64,000 nt of DNA from Batillaria attramentaria (GCA_018292915.2 JACVVK020000490.1:416001-480000); one strand, 5' to 3'. Positions 48,154 to 62,300 are shown, numbered from the stretch's first letter. Translations and numbers: made by a program. The notes: generated from the sequence alone by a model not told the origin.

Positions 48154-51100
48154 TCACGTTGGATCTGTATTATTGTGCCTCCAAGTTCCTGTCCATTGAA
48201 ACACAGAAAAGTGGTGGTTGAGACCATTCTGTACATGGATTTTGTAACGTGAGCCAAGCCCACCATCAACATGAGGTTTGATGTAGAAAACCCGTCCCAC
48301 TCTTGAGTGAACAAGAGCCATGCAGCACCTGAAACAGGCAAAAATAATAAGAATTTTTTTCCATGAACAGAATTGAGGAATGTATATAAATTTTGTGCTA
48401 AAATGCAATGTGATATTGTTTGAACATTTTATATTCTGTCTTTACAAATGTTATTGTCGTTTTCTTTGTAACGTACTAACTAGTTGCAGAATATTTTACC
48501 TGAAAACTGATAACACATGTATCACATTAAATTACCTGGTACAGTATATTAAACTTTATCTAACATGCATGAATCCCTTGTGGACAAGAATTAATTCTTG
48601 ATATGTGAATGTTTAAGTCGGGAGCAGAAACCTCATTACTCACATGAAAAGAAATATTTCAATGATTATTAACAAACAAAAAAACACACAAAAATCAGTC
48701 TGTCCATTTTTATAATTGTGTATAAACACATACATGGGGCAAGGTTCCTGAGTCACGTAGACATCATAAGCAGTGCACAGATATGGCCCAACTTTCTCCT
48801 TCCCACTACTGACGTCTGTGGAACTTGATCTGTGGACGTCTCCCTTACTATCCATCTGCTCTTCAGGTCTGACGTAGAAATCAGAATCTAAAACAGAAAA
48901 GCGTAACATAAATTTGTAACTCACTTTGTCTACATGCATAGTACATGTAAAAAAAAAACACAAACTGACCACACCCAAAACAACAACTAACAAACTGCAG
49001 CAAGGCACACTCAACATATAATTATATATATCATACACATACAGTCACATACTGGTGAAAAAACCCCAACAACAACAACAATAAAAACCAAAAGAGAATA
49101 CATGTAAAATGATGACTGCAATTTTTAAAAACATCTTGTTTGTCCCTTCAAAAAAGAGGTAGAGTCACCAGGGAAGTGCATAATTCTGACTGGGTTGTAT
49201 GTGATCAAGTTTTTCAATCAAAGTTTACCTGTTAGTGTCCACATGCCACCGCCCTGTGACTTGGCAACCAAGTCCACTCCCACCATCACAGCGTGGTGCA
49301 GAGGGTTCTTCCCCTGACGTAGGTCGTGACCTTTAGCGATGGTTCTGTCTCTCTCCGGGTCAACAATCACGATACCGACTGGCTCCTATATTAACAATAA
49401 GAATGACAATAACACAAGCAAACAAAGTAAACTGGACAACTCCAAACATACCTGAGCAAACTGATACCTGAGCAGGCGAGTCAAGCACCTTAATGTTGAT
49501 CAGGTAGTGTGCAGTGTCTGTAAAATTACTGGGAGGCTATTATAGCTCCTCCTTAAAACACAGCACAATAAAACCTAATCAAGAACTCACCTGTCCTTTC
49601 TGTGCAGCAGCTGTTGCCATGGTCTCAGCCTCCTGAAGGTAAGATTTGATCTTCTGCACCTCTTCTGCACTGAAAAACTCACCAGACAAAAGTTGGGAAA
49701 TCCTGCAAGAGAGTATACACATATTTCATGTATAGTTGCACGTATAAAAGTCCATGCTTATAACTGCACAACCACATTGATATGTTGGTAATTACCCATA
49801 CAATATCAGTGTGTTACTGGGAAACTTGGGGGGGGGGGGAATGCAGAAAATGAAAAACGCCAAATGCACACATAGAATAACATGAAAACATTCACTTTCC
49901 CCACGAGGGGAAAAAAAGATTATCTTATGTCGTCATCTTATCAAAAAAAAAAAAAAAAAAAAACGCAAGGAAAAGCAAACTTGTAAGCAAAAAATCTCAC
50001 TCTTTGTCTTCATGAAATGTGACTGGCCAGTACAAACTGGCTTCATCATACTGCTTGCGTGTGGCTGGGGGATGTCGGGGCACCTTCACCAGGTATGGTT
50101 TGCTGAGTGATGAGGCTGGCAACTTTGTGTTTTTGAGTAAAGATGTCAAAGTGGTGCATGCAGGAGCACAGCTGTTGTCCGAGTCCCGTTGTGCCTCACC
50201 AGCTTTTTGCTGAGGTTCAGCTGGACACAGCAGGATCTGCAATGCACCATCTGCATGAGAAAAAAAAAAATGAAAAAAAAATTCTAGTATTATAATTCCA
50301 GGCAATCAGACTGTAAGTTTGCTTTGCAGCAGGGAAAATCTCCAGACCAATGCCACTGCAACTGTGGTGATTATGTGAGAGGAATTGATACCTGACAATC
50401 TGCATTTCCCCTTTCAACTCAAGAGGGTGCAAAAAGGGGTAACTCAGACCTTAAACTTTAAAAATAAGCAGCAGTACTCCTGTGGCCTGGAACTATTGAT
50501 TGGTGCTTTATCAGACATAAGATATACACTGAAACAAATAGAACTGGAAATTACCATCTGCCTATGAATTATACAGCACTTCAGTATATATGATCGATCT
50601 ACACACCATGAAAACTTGAAGACAAACAGTGAAACACACAGGCACTGACACATACACGCACACCTTTATTTTTCATGGCTCTCACACGTTTCAAGTGCTG
50701 ATACTGGCCTAAGGGATGTAAGGTGGTAAGAACCCTGCGGGAAAAAACACAACAACAAAAGATTTAGTTTAATTAAGATAAACTGCATGTTAAACTGCAC
50801 TCCTAATCAAATCAGTGAGAAAACAATATATTTATACACATATTATATATATATACTTTCACAACTTCCACTAAAACACCCAATCAAATTTGATTTTTAC
50901 AAGCTGTCTAACAAATATCATAGTCTCTCTTTCCTCTCATACTGTAGTATCCAATCCTATTTACATCCCTCCCCCCCCCCCCTCCCCGGCCCCTTTCCAT
51001 TGAGTTAACCCATCCCAGTCAAAAAAGGACATGTGCACTTTGGATTAAAACAACTCGATGAAATTTAACAGTTAATCGAAAAGGAAATGGTAATGACTGC

Positions 51101-51453
51101 GAATGATGATTTGTTTGTGTCCTGCGGCCCGGAAGGCAAAAGCCGAAACGTTGACCTGTGCCGTTCTTTGTGAAAGTTAAGTGGTTTCTGTCCCTTTTAT
51201 TCGCTTAACAGTTAATCGTTCAGCATGAAGTATACTTTAGGATGTCACACTAAGTAACTCATGGGTGACTTCACAAATTTTATGTGTGCTACAAACTGCT
51301 GTTCTCTAGCTAGTAACATGACAACAAAAACAATTACCTGACAAGGGTGGCAGTGTGGCGCCGATCTCCTATACTGCTGACATAAAAATCAACCAAATGT
51401 ACAGGTCTGCAATAGACATCATCCAACACTGGGACCAACTCGCTCGGCATCAT
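48154..51453 (-). CDS. ADAT3: tRNA-specific adenosine deaminase subunit 3
   Basis: Non-catalytic partner of ADAT2 in the heterodimer that converts A34 to inosine in tRNA anticodons, acting in nucleus and cytoplasm. Seven exons: 51453-51338, 50734-50664, 50250-50001, 49702-49591, 49385-49229, 48887-48734, 48328-48154. All introns are GT-AG and all junctions keep frame, giving 344 residues, near the usual family length. The N-terminal part has VLTTLHPLGQYQHLKRVRA and a WPVTFHEDK motif. The deaminase domain starts near residue 147. Its zinc site is H214 in HHAVMV and C285/C288 in EPCPMC. Val216 stands where active deaminases have the catalytic Glu, as is diagnostic for ADAT3. The C-terminus has MALVHSR, GLNHHFSVF. 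The chosen ATG is the first of two adjacent ones. A TTTCAG just upstream leaves room for a further 5' exon. Confidence 0.93.
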
Positions 51454-53904
51454 CTGAAATCACACACGCACATCCCTTCTGAGTCTCAGTTCGGTTCCCA
51501 CGTTCTCGCCGTTATAAAACGTCATGCAGTCAAAATCATGTATCGGAAAATTCAATAGCCTTCACCACTAACATAAAGAACAACGTGATGCACGTTTATA
51601 CTTCTACTAAGAAAACTAGGAACAAGACACATGCCACATACCAAGCTAACAGAAACTAGTCTCTTCCTTCAACACACACACAATACGTGTCCTCATGTGG
51701 CCTATCCACATCGGACGCCATTTGAAGATGGCAATAGTTGGTCGTCCCCACCAGTCATGACTGAACAACTCGACCACAACCTGTGCCAGCTCGGCCCATT
51801 AGTGCCTTCCACGGCAGCCAGAAAAACCCCAACAAAAACCACATTGCAAGGCAGAAACTTAGAGAAAAGCCAATTAAATTACAGATTAAATTAATACAAA
51901 ATTCATACTCAATTGACGTTGCCACTGAATGTTACGGAGAGCTTTATGAACCGGATTTTACCGTGCCGACGCAGTATGACCACGATTTGAGCAGACTAAT
52001 GCCGGAGACAGTTACAAAATACATGTAACCGAATATCCGAGTCAAAGGGCCGGTTGTCACAATAACCAGGAAGCAAAGTTGAAAAGTGCTAAGTGGACTC
52101 CCCCCCCCCCCCCCCCCCCAAATGATTCGATCATCACGTATGAACGTCGGACATGAGGGTCAATACATGTCAAGTGCGGTCGAGTTTCTCAATTTTGTGG
52201 TTCGAGCTACGTTGTGGTCGAGATGTGGTCAGTAACACTGAGGTGATGCGGTACAATGTGTGCCGAGAATGCTTTGCCCTGATCGACAGCATCGTTTCTA
52301 AGGTAATGTTTGCCGTAACATTGAGAGAAATGTTTCTTTACAGTTTTTAAATTGAAGACCTCTTCCAGCTGTTTAGTGACTGGGTGTTTCGGTTAGTACA
52401 ATGACAGGAAGCACATGCCCATCAGTCCGGACTCTGAGAAACTGAGCATCTCTGCTCAGGTGATTTTTTTTTTATATATTTTGTTTTGTTTTTGCAGGGG
52501 GCAGGGGTAGATTGGTAGATAGGAAACGACAGTGGTCTTTGCCCATTTCATCCGAACATTTTTTTGTCTGTTTATTTTTTCTTTTAGGCGTCAGTGCTTA
52601 GCTGACTGCAAGCACTAACGGTAGAAGGGAGATAAATTTGGTTAGACTATTTTCGAGGAAAATGTGGTTATTTCCCTTGGATAATTTTTTTTTTGGGGGG
52701 GGGGGGGGGGTGTTGTCGTTGCAACATTCTTTTTTGTGACCCACACCGTTATTGTTATACATTATTGTATGTTGTGTCTTTGTCAGTTTTGTTGCAGATG
52801 GAGACAAAAACAGTATGCGAAACTGTAAGCAAAGGCAGCCTGCAATTTATTAGCTAAAACAACATAGAACACAGAAAATCTAATGCCATGTTTTTTTTCT
52901 CACAGAAAATCTTAGGAAGCTGTTCAGCTGTATCAAAATTATATTGAAGTTTATTCAAAGGAAGCTGTGAAGTAATCCTGAATCAGTGAATTAGAACTGT
53001 GGGATTAAGGTACCTGACCTTATTGATTTTTTTGCTGCTTGGTGTCTTGTCAGTTCTTCCCTGTGCACCCACATAAAATTAATGAGGTATTACCATAGCA
53101 ACCAGCAAGCACCCCTATAATCAGAGGCACACCACCTTATGGAGTGATTTTTAATGTCACGCTTTTACTGGCTTTAGTTTATTGGGAGTTTTTATTACAT
53201 GTACTGTCATTTTAACTGTGTTGTTTTTTGCTGGCAGTATATTCTTCTACTTTAGTTCAGTCATCAGTGTGCTCTGACTCAATGAGACATTAGCATAGCG
53301 ATTTGCAAGGAAATAGTTTCCTTGGCTGGATCAATGTAACTATGGAGTAGCTAGTCTCAAAATAGAACTGTGACGCATTTTGTGGATGTACAGTATGTAT
53401 TGGTATATTTAACTGTGTTCAGTCGCCTACGTTAGCCCATGTTTGCGTGTCTAGACTTTTAGGCGCTTGCACCAGGAAGTGAATGAGTCAAAAAGGAAAA
53501 AGAAAGGAAAAGAAAAATGCCTCAAGGATTTGCCTCATAGCAGGATGTTTCAAAACCACTTGAACTGTTACAGCTGAAATCTGAAAGGCTGCAGGTCAGT
53601 GTTTGTATTTCGGGTGGTATTTCTCGCTAGGTTCTGTGACATAAAAGTGTAATATGTCATATGATAGGCAGCAGATTCCCCCCTCCCCCCCAAATCTGTT
53701 CAGATTGTTGCTTGACTCACTATAGGATTTTTATCCCTTTTTATCCCTTTTTATCCCTTTAAATATGGAGAAAATAATACGTACTCTTTCAAGCTTATGG
53801 ATGCATGTACAGTGTAATTGTATTGAATGCCATATCTCTATTTTTTAAATTTATTTAGTAATCAAGTGTGTTTGTGTGTGTGTTTTTTTGGTTTTTTTTT
53901 ACAG
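51454..53904. promoter_or_regulatory. Divergent intergenic region between ADAT3 and the SLC46-like gene
   Basis: 2.45 kb between divergently read coding starts. It should contain both promoters and any non-coding 5' exons, but no core promoter element is convincing. Poly-C at 52099-52118 and poly-G at 52695-52711 are present, plus three TTTTTATCCC repeats near 53731-53760. The 3' end is a good acceptor (T-rich tract, ACAG at 53901-53904) for the next gene. Confidence 0.4.
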
Positions 53905-53916
53905 ATGTCTTGGTAA
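53905..53916 (+). promoter_or_regulatory. Minimal upstream open reading frame
   Basis: The exon carrying the transporter start begins at 53905 with ATGTCTTGGTAA, a three-residue reading frame 42 bases before the main ATG. If transcribed as modelled, ribosomes meet it first. A translational effect is inferred only. Confidence 0.4.
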
Positions 53917-53958
53917 AATCTGTTGAGCTTGTACTTCAGACTACACCTGCATCACGTC

Positions 53959-55962
53959 ATGGCAGTAGGACGTGTCATCCGCTGTGGGCCATATCAGTTC
54001 AACCTGCGCAACATAACAGTGGAGCCTGTGCTGTTCCTCTACATGTTCGCAGCCAACATCGTGTTCCCTACTCTGCAGGCCCTGGCCTACGACAAAGTCT
54101 GCTACCAAAAGTATAATGGCTCATTTTGTCAGCAGCTACGTAACGTGACCTTCCAGCATGAACACCCAGAGGAAACCGATTATGTGCAGTCGGAAACATC
54201 ACGCTGGATTCTCTTTGGGAACATTGCCATGACAGTTCCTGCCTGTTTCACAGTTGTTCTGTTTTTAGGCTCCTTTGGCGACAAAGTGGGACGAAAGTTC
54301 CCGGTTGTGCTGCCTCTTATTGGTGCAATCCTGCAAGCACTTGCCAGTCTTTTGAACTCTGTATATCTCTCTGCTCCCCTCGTTCTTCTCCTCATTGGTC
54401 CTCTGCTCAGTGGCTTGTGCGGCGGGATCATCGCCTGCCTTATGGCCGTGTTCAGCTACATCACCCACATCGCATCTCCGGAATCCAAGACCATGCGCAT
54501 TGGAATCGTGGAGAGCATGATCTTCATGGCGGGGACGCTGGGGGTCTTCATCTCAGGGGTCATGCTTGACTGCACCAGCTTCGCCTTTGTTTTTGCTTTC
54601 AGCATGTGTATACTGGTCCTGGCCCTGGTGTACGTCATGGTGTGGCTAGAAGACATCAAGCCATCCGAGCCGGTCACCCCAATCAGCTTGTGTGGTCGGT
54701 GGGTGCTGGATTCGCTGAAGGAATGGGTGGCTTTCGTGAAAGAGCCCAGGGGTCCACGTGTGAGACTGGTCATATTTCTCCTTATCCTCAGCATCGACCT
54801 GATCCTTCTGTGTACCGTTGGTGAGAATAACATTTTGGTGTTCGGTGCTACACACTTTTACAGTCTTCTTTTATGGTGTACACAGAAATGATTTGTGTGT
54901 GTGTGTGTGAGACTTTGCATTTTTGCTCAAAAAAAGAAAAGAAAGAAAACAAATCTAACATCAGATGGTTATGTATGCATTGTAGATGAATCCCTAGTAG
55001 CATCTTCAGCAAATCTGTTTAGAAATTCAGTTATCTTCTATGTGTTCTTGTAATATTAAACGACCCAGACTTTTGCTTTGTTACTGAGAAACATTTTTGT
55101 GACTCTCAACAGGCGAGTTAGACATTTTACTGCTATTCCTGCGGCGTGAACCATTAGGATGGTCACAGTCACTGTACGGATACTTCAAAGGCGTGGAAAA
55201 CCTACTGCGTGGCCTGGTCTTGATACTTGCTCTGCCGTTGCTGAAGAGAAAGGCCCATGTCCGCGACACTTCACTGGCCATGGCTGGCATGGTTTCAAAG
55301 ATTGTTGGGCTTGTGTTGCTCAGTCTCGCCACCCAGACGTGGATTGTGTTTGTCTGTGAGTTGCAAGCACACATTGTTTTTTTTTTATCTGCTTACAGCT
55401 AGACGGCGTTGGTCAAGTGTGGTCACCATACGTAGAGGCATGTTTTTACCTATAAGAAAACAAAGTCATTTGAATGCAGTGTTTGAAATCTGATGTTCCC
55501 GCCGGCTGGGGCCAAATATTTGTGCTGACCTTTTTTTCTCGTTGCCCCGTCTTTGATATCACCCTTATGTGGTGGAAAAGGACGTTAAACCCCCAAACAC
55601 CCACCCACCCACCCTTGAAATCTGATGTTATTTTCACCAACAACCGTTCAACAGGTGAACTGGAGAGAACTGCTGATTTTACCATCATATGCTGTTGTTA
55701 CTTTGTTCGTGTAACTTTTTAGCTTAAATGCAGTTCACAGTTTACATCTGTGTCAGTGAAATATTAAAGCTTAGAGCTTGCCCAAGGATAGGCACTCTCT
55801 AAATATTCATCATTATTATTATTAGATATGAATCATGCAAGTGGCTTTTTGTTACAGCGGGAATTGTGGGAATGGCGCAGGGACTCCCGTCAGCTGGTAT
55901 TCGCTCTATGATGTCCAGTCTTGTCAAACGCAATGAACAAGGTCAGTAGCTTTAGTCAGCTG

Positions 55963-56031
<69 letters not shown>

Positions 56032-56264
56032 CATGCCAACAATGGAATTGTAGCCATTGACCACAGCTGGCCCTCCATTTAGGAGTAAATGTTATCTGCA
56101 TTTATGATTATCTGTTTGTGTTCTTTTTATCTAAGGATTTGTACATGGAGACTTTCAATCTAAGCTGAGAATTAAAACAAGATGGCCACCAGCCCAATAT
56201 GTTGTTTCCATTTAATCACCTGCTGTCGTCACGGTCGTTCTTTTGTAATGCCATGTATTCGGGA

Positions 56265-56324
<60 letters not shown>

Positions 56325-59300
56325 CACACTCTCTCTCTCTCTCTCTCTGAATGGAAACAACTGACCGGGCTTGTCAGACCAATCTTGGTTTTGGAAGAGA
56401 GACATCAAGTTGTTTTCTTTGAAATCTATGACGTTTTTCCTCATTGGGATGACGCATAATACATTTGACGTAATAACTTTGACTCGGATACAATTCTTGC
56501 AATGAAAGTAGCCCCATGAAAATTGAAGTGTTGCTGCTGCGCAGTGTAAAGATCGAATTTATACCGGCTCAATGTGTTTAACAGACAAGTCTGCGCGGCG
56601 AACGTTTTTTCACTATGTGTTATGTCTGCTGCGCGCGCGCACACAGACACACACAGGCATACGCGCGCGCAAGCACGATCGCACGCACACACACAGATTT
56701 GCGCGAGCCGCGTTTGTGCATGTGCTCCATTGAGACCTATGTGGTGTTCTCTCACTCTACTATGCTATTGAGTGAGAGTCAGTGGGAAAAACAAAGCTCA
56801 CTACATCAATGAAACTCCCGCTTTCCCCGTCTACAAATAGAGAACTTCCGAAAAGTGACGACACACCCCCAAGAAATGCCAGCATCACGTCAATCAAACA
56901 TGACGTCGGCAAACTGACGCTGATACAGTTTTGCATCAGTGCGCGTGTGCCTTTTCTGCGATGTTTGTGAGGCGTATGGCTTGTGTAGAGGAAATGTGCT
57001 TTGAGTACAAATTTTCGAGTCAACTGACGATAACGGCTGCAGTGAATTTTTCTAATTTTTTTGTATATTTTTTATGGCACCCCAGGCTCATTATCTATGT
57101 ATAGTAGGAGCGATTTTGAGATCTAAAGTGTGTTCACCAGCACTTTCATCAGGTACGGCTTACGCCAAAAGTATAAAAGCGACAACCTCCAAAATTCACT
57201 CAGTTGAGAGTCCGTATTCATGCTATGTATGTCCAAAAAATTGAGTGGTTTAGGTAAATATTACGCCTTTAAACGCCAGAAAGCCACTTTTTTTAAAAGG
57301 GCGATAACTCGCAAATCATGTGTGCAATCGTACCTGGATCGGGCCTTCTATTCAACAATCTTGATTCATTTAGAAACCCCAAATTTGAAATCGATCGGTT
57401 CAGTATTTTTGGAGAAATAGGCATCTGAACTGGGTTCACATGCAATGTCAACTCAGGCTCGGTTTACATGAAAACTATAAGAGCGACCATTTTCTAGTAG
57501 TGACTCTGTTCAGAGTCCGTATTCAAGCTATCTACTGCCAAACAATTGAGTGATTTAAATAAATATTACGCCTGTAAACGAAAGACAACCAACTTGTCTC
57601 AAAAGGGCGATAACTCCCAAATCACTTAAGCAATCATCACACGCTTGGTTCCTCTAATGTAACATTTTGATATATTTGGATACCCCAAATTTGAAGCCAT
57701 TCGGTTAAGTATTTTCGAAGAAACGGGCCCGGACACAATTCACACACACACACACACATCCACACAGACGGCACTCACTGAGGAGGAGAAGCGCGTTCGG
57801 TGCACCATACATGCCAGCATCGATGACGCACGTTTTCTTACGTCATTGTCAGAGTTACACTTGCATAATCGTCTCTGCGGGAGATCGGCAGTGACGTGCG
57901 TTTGTACCACAGATGCTTGCCCATGAATGTGGAAAATTTAGCCCATCCTATGATGTTGTTTCCATTACTATGGAAACAACATAAAAAATCTAATCATATT
58001 TTATTAATAGCAGACTAGAGGTGAAGCCTATGCACTGATAAATATTCACGTACATGTACACTGTTGTTTTGTGCAGGTCGCCTGTTCAGCATATTAGCCG
58101 TCTCAGAAAGTGTGGTTGCCATGATAGCTGCGCTGATGTTCAACACCATCTACCCACACACACTGCATTTCTTTCCGGGGTTTTGTTTCATCATGGCTGC
58201 CATCATCTCTTTCATCGCAATGTGCATCATCATGTATGTACTGGGGCAGTACATGTACTTGTCGTTTGTTTTGACGCATTAACTCTTTCATCACTGGAAA
58301 TCCCAACAGTTTACTATCTTCCATTCCTGCTGATAGTGTAGTGGTCAGCACATTCCCCTTCCATTCCTGCTGATAGTGTAGTGGTCAGCACATTCCCCTT
58401 CCATTCCTGCTGATAGTGTAGTGGTCAGCACATTCCCCTTCCATTCCTGCTGATAGTGTAGGGGTCAGCACATTCCCCTTCCATTCCTGCTGATAGTGTA
58501 GTGGTCAGCACATTCCCCTTCCATTCCTGCTGATAGTGTAGTGGTCAGCACATTCCCCTTTCATTCCTGCCGGTTACTCTGGTAGTGTGAGTGCAGCTGA
58601 ACATTTGAATCTGGTACAGTGTACTGTTAAAGGATCTATGTTCATAACACCGCTAAGACGGAAGACTGCCGCTTTCAAAGCTGTAAGGCTGTTTACCAGA
58701 TAGAATGATGTTTCATTTGGCCATTGTGACCGTTTTCGCCACTTTGTGGCTTATAATAATAGAGAAATACGACTTTCTTTGAGCCTACGGTCCATTTTTT
58801 TTAATCAACTGGGATGCAAAAAAGCTGAAAAAAATAGCAACCATTGTGACCGTTTTCGCCACTTTGTGGCTTAAAATAATCGAGAAATACGACTTTCTTT
58901 GGGCCTACGCTCCATTTTTTTTAATCAACTGGGATGCAAACAAGCTGAAAAAATAGCAACTATTGTGACCGTTTTCGCCACTTTGTGGCTTAAAATAATA
59001 GAGAAATACGACTTTCTTTGGGCCTACGCTCCATTTTTTTTAATCAACTGGGATGCAAACAAGCTGAAAAAAATAGCAACCATTGTGACCGTTTTCGCCA
59101 CTTTGTGGCTTAAAATAATAGAGAAATACGACTTTCTTTGGGCCTACGCTCCATTTTTTTAATCAACTGGGATGCAAACAAGCTGAAAAAAATAGCAACC
59201 ATTGTGACCGTTTTCGCCACTTTGTGGCTTAAAATAATAGAGAAATACGACTTTCTTTGGGCCTACGCTCCATTTTTAAGTTGTTTCTCTATAGAGAAAC

Positions 59301-62300
59301 AACTTTATGAGACGGGGCAGATTTTGCTACGCGCAGCAGCAAGTTTCAGTGATACAAAACAAGACTGTGACGTTTCTCCACACAATACTTACTTTCACGC
59401 ACACAGTGACGTAACGAAATCTGCGTCATAGACACCTTACGTGCACACTTTGCTGCTGCGTTCTTTTTGGCGGGAATGACGTGTGTGTGTCTGTGTGTGT
59501 GGACGGATGTAATGATGGCTATCTGCTAAACCACCTCGCCGGATGGCTTTTTACTTTGAAATAAAAATGGGCAGTCATATTCTCCAGAGCTACCTTTCAC
59601 GATTTTTATCCTGCCGCATTTTGAGAACAGTTATCGCCGATTTTTAAAAATCGGTCATGTTACGAATTTTTTCAAAAAAAATGTTCAAATGGCTTCATTT
59701 TCTGAAATTGGGAAGATCATACAATTATACTGCCTGTTTTCGTAGCACAGCTCTGTAGCTCTGACAGGTTTTGTTTAAGAAAAATATTTCCGAGGTAGGG
59801 GTGGTTTGCATATAAGGCCAAATATCTATGAAAAGACTCCTTCAAATTACTCATCATTCCGGTATTTTTGTCACTTGTGACAACTGCACATATGACATGA
59901 ACTATTGCACTATTATAGCTTTAGTATTCAGAATAACATAGCTTTTAGATAAACACATTTTTCACGTTTCTGCGAGAAGCGCCGGTCAAAAAAGTTCCAA
60001 TTTTGCAATTTCGTAAGTACAATCCAAGGCACTTTAAGTCCACGTTTCATCAGCGCTCTAGATCTTCCAGATTTTATGTCAAAATTAATTCAGTCCCGGA
60101 AGTCACAAAAGCAACAAGGAAATCACAAGATATGAAGAAGTATCATCTGTCAGACGAGCAGCGTGAGGCTGACGGCAAATGTTTGGTTCACAGTGCAAAA
60201 TCTGCAAGTATCGTCACTGCTTCCGACATTTCATCAGCCCTCTACATCTTCCAGATTTCATGTGAAAAATAATTCAGTCGGAGAAGTCACAAAGCCAATA
60301 GGGAAATCACAGGACATAAACAAGCATCCTCAGACGATCTCAGTGCTAGAGGCTGACGCCAAAAGTTTAGTTCACGGAATTGACGTCATCTCTCTCTCTC
60401 TCTCTCTCTGTATGACGACCTGCCTGAGGCTGACGTCAAATGTTTAGTTCACGGAACTGACGTCTCTCTCTCTCTCTCTCTGGGGAGCCAGGGTGGCCGA
60501 ATGGTAGCGCGTTGGACTTTCAATGCTTGGGCCGAGAGTTCGAATCCCGGCCGCTGGGGCCAAATATTTGTGCTGGCCTTTTTCTCGTTGCCCCGTCTTT
60601 GATATCACCCTTATGTGGTGGAAAAGAGCGTTAAACTCCTAAACACCCACCCACCCACCCTCTCCCTCTCTCTCTCTCCCTTCTTCCCACACCCGGCCCC
60701 ACCCCCAGTCACGTGGCTAATCGGTCGAGGTCGTAGAGGATCTAGTGTCATCGGTAGAACTTGGAGAGGGGAGAACCGGCAACAATAACAACAGACAAAA
60801 TAAAATGAAGTTTGGAGAAACAACTTTGTAGGACGGGGCCGTTCCTCCTTGTTTTTAATCAACTGGGATGCAAACAAGCTGAAAAAAATAGCAACCATTG
60901 TGACCGTTTTCGCCACTTTGTGGCTTAAAATAATCGAGAAATACGACTTTCTTTGGGCCTACGCTCCATTTTTTTTAATCAACTGGGATGCAAACAAGCT
61001 GAAAAAAATAGCAACCATTGTGACCGTTTTCGCCACTTTGTGGCTTAAAATAATCGAGAAATACGACTTTCTTTGGGCCTACGCTCCATTTTTTTTAATC
61101 AACTGGGATGCAAACAAGCTGAAAAAAATAGCAACCATTGTGACCGTTTTCGCGACTTTGTGGCTTATTAATAATAGAGAAATGCGACTTTCTTTGGGCC
61201 TACGGTCCATTTTTTTTAATCAACTGGGATGCAAAAAAGCTGAAAAAAATAGCAACCATTGTGACCGTTTTCGCGACTTTGTGGCCTATAATAATAGAGA
61301 AATACGACTTTCTTTGGGCCTACGGTCCATTTTTTTTAATCAACTGGGATGCAAAAAAGCTGAAAAAAATAGCAACCATTGTGACCGTTTTCGCGACTTT
61401 GTGGCTTATAATAATAGAGAAATACGACTTTCTTTGGGCCTACGCTCCATTTTTTTTAATCAACTGGGATGCAAAAAAGCTGAAAAGAATAGCAACCATT
61501 GTGACCGTTTTCGCGACTTTGTGGCTTATAATAATAGAGAAATACAACTTTCTTTGAGCCTACGGTCCATTTTTTAATCAACTGGGACGCGAAAAAGCTG
61601 ATAAAAATAGTAACCAATCAGCGGTGTCTAGCTTGTCCTCAGTCCGCAACCAAATATGTTGTCGGCTCAGTATGCTGTACATATCTGCGACAACTTATAT
61701 GCCGGCCAGAGTCACCACAAGGGTCTCAGATGCTGTACTGTGACCCAAGTGAATGATTCTGATTCAGCGCATATATAATGAAGTTTTCCACACGCTTGTC
61801 GTATGTATTGAGACTTTTAACAGTCCGGCCCATACTTTTGGTGTTACAGGGACAGTGTTGGCATAATTTATTCAGTTCAGTTCAGTAAATCTTTATTATC
61901 CCCTTAGGGGAAATTAGGGTGTGGTGGTCATAAATAATAATAATAATGAGTATTGTATAGGCGCTTTACCCAGTTTCATGAATTGGCTCAAAGCGCCGCG
62001 AACTGAACCCAACACACACGCTCGCGTGAATCACATGCATTCTCTCACACACTGGATGTAAACACATTACAATCACGTGGTGCGAAGGGTCAGCTCAGCT
62101 ATTTAAGTTTCGGGATTTAGAATTGCATTTATTTTTCAAATTTGGTGGGCTGAACATTTCCAAAGCAAAATCACTCAAACAAAATAATCAATAATCAAAC
62201 CATACAGTTTACAGCAGTAAGAGTGTAAAATTAGATATAACACTTTAAATCCTATAAATATACACCTTAAAATATGGCTTATCTCAGAAGGCAGTGTGTT

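Noticed and set aside
51118..51180. Hammerhead ribozyme of a Penelope-type element
   Set aside because: AAGGCAAAAGCCGAAACG resembles stem II plus the GAAAC core, but the required CTGATGA stretch is replaced by CTGCGGCCCGG.
54838..54891. Extension of transporter exon 1 to the stop at 54891
   Set aside because: A GTGAGA donor at 54821 and an in-phase acceptor at 55112 continue the family-typical sequence (GELDILLLFLRREPLGW), so the extension is intron read-through.
60849..61577. 242-residue repetitive protein gene
   Set aside because: A 120-base tandem repeat in an intron of the transporter gene. The open frame follows from the period being divisible by three.
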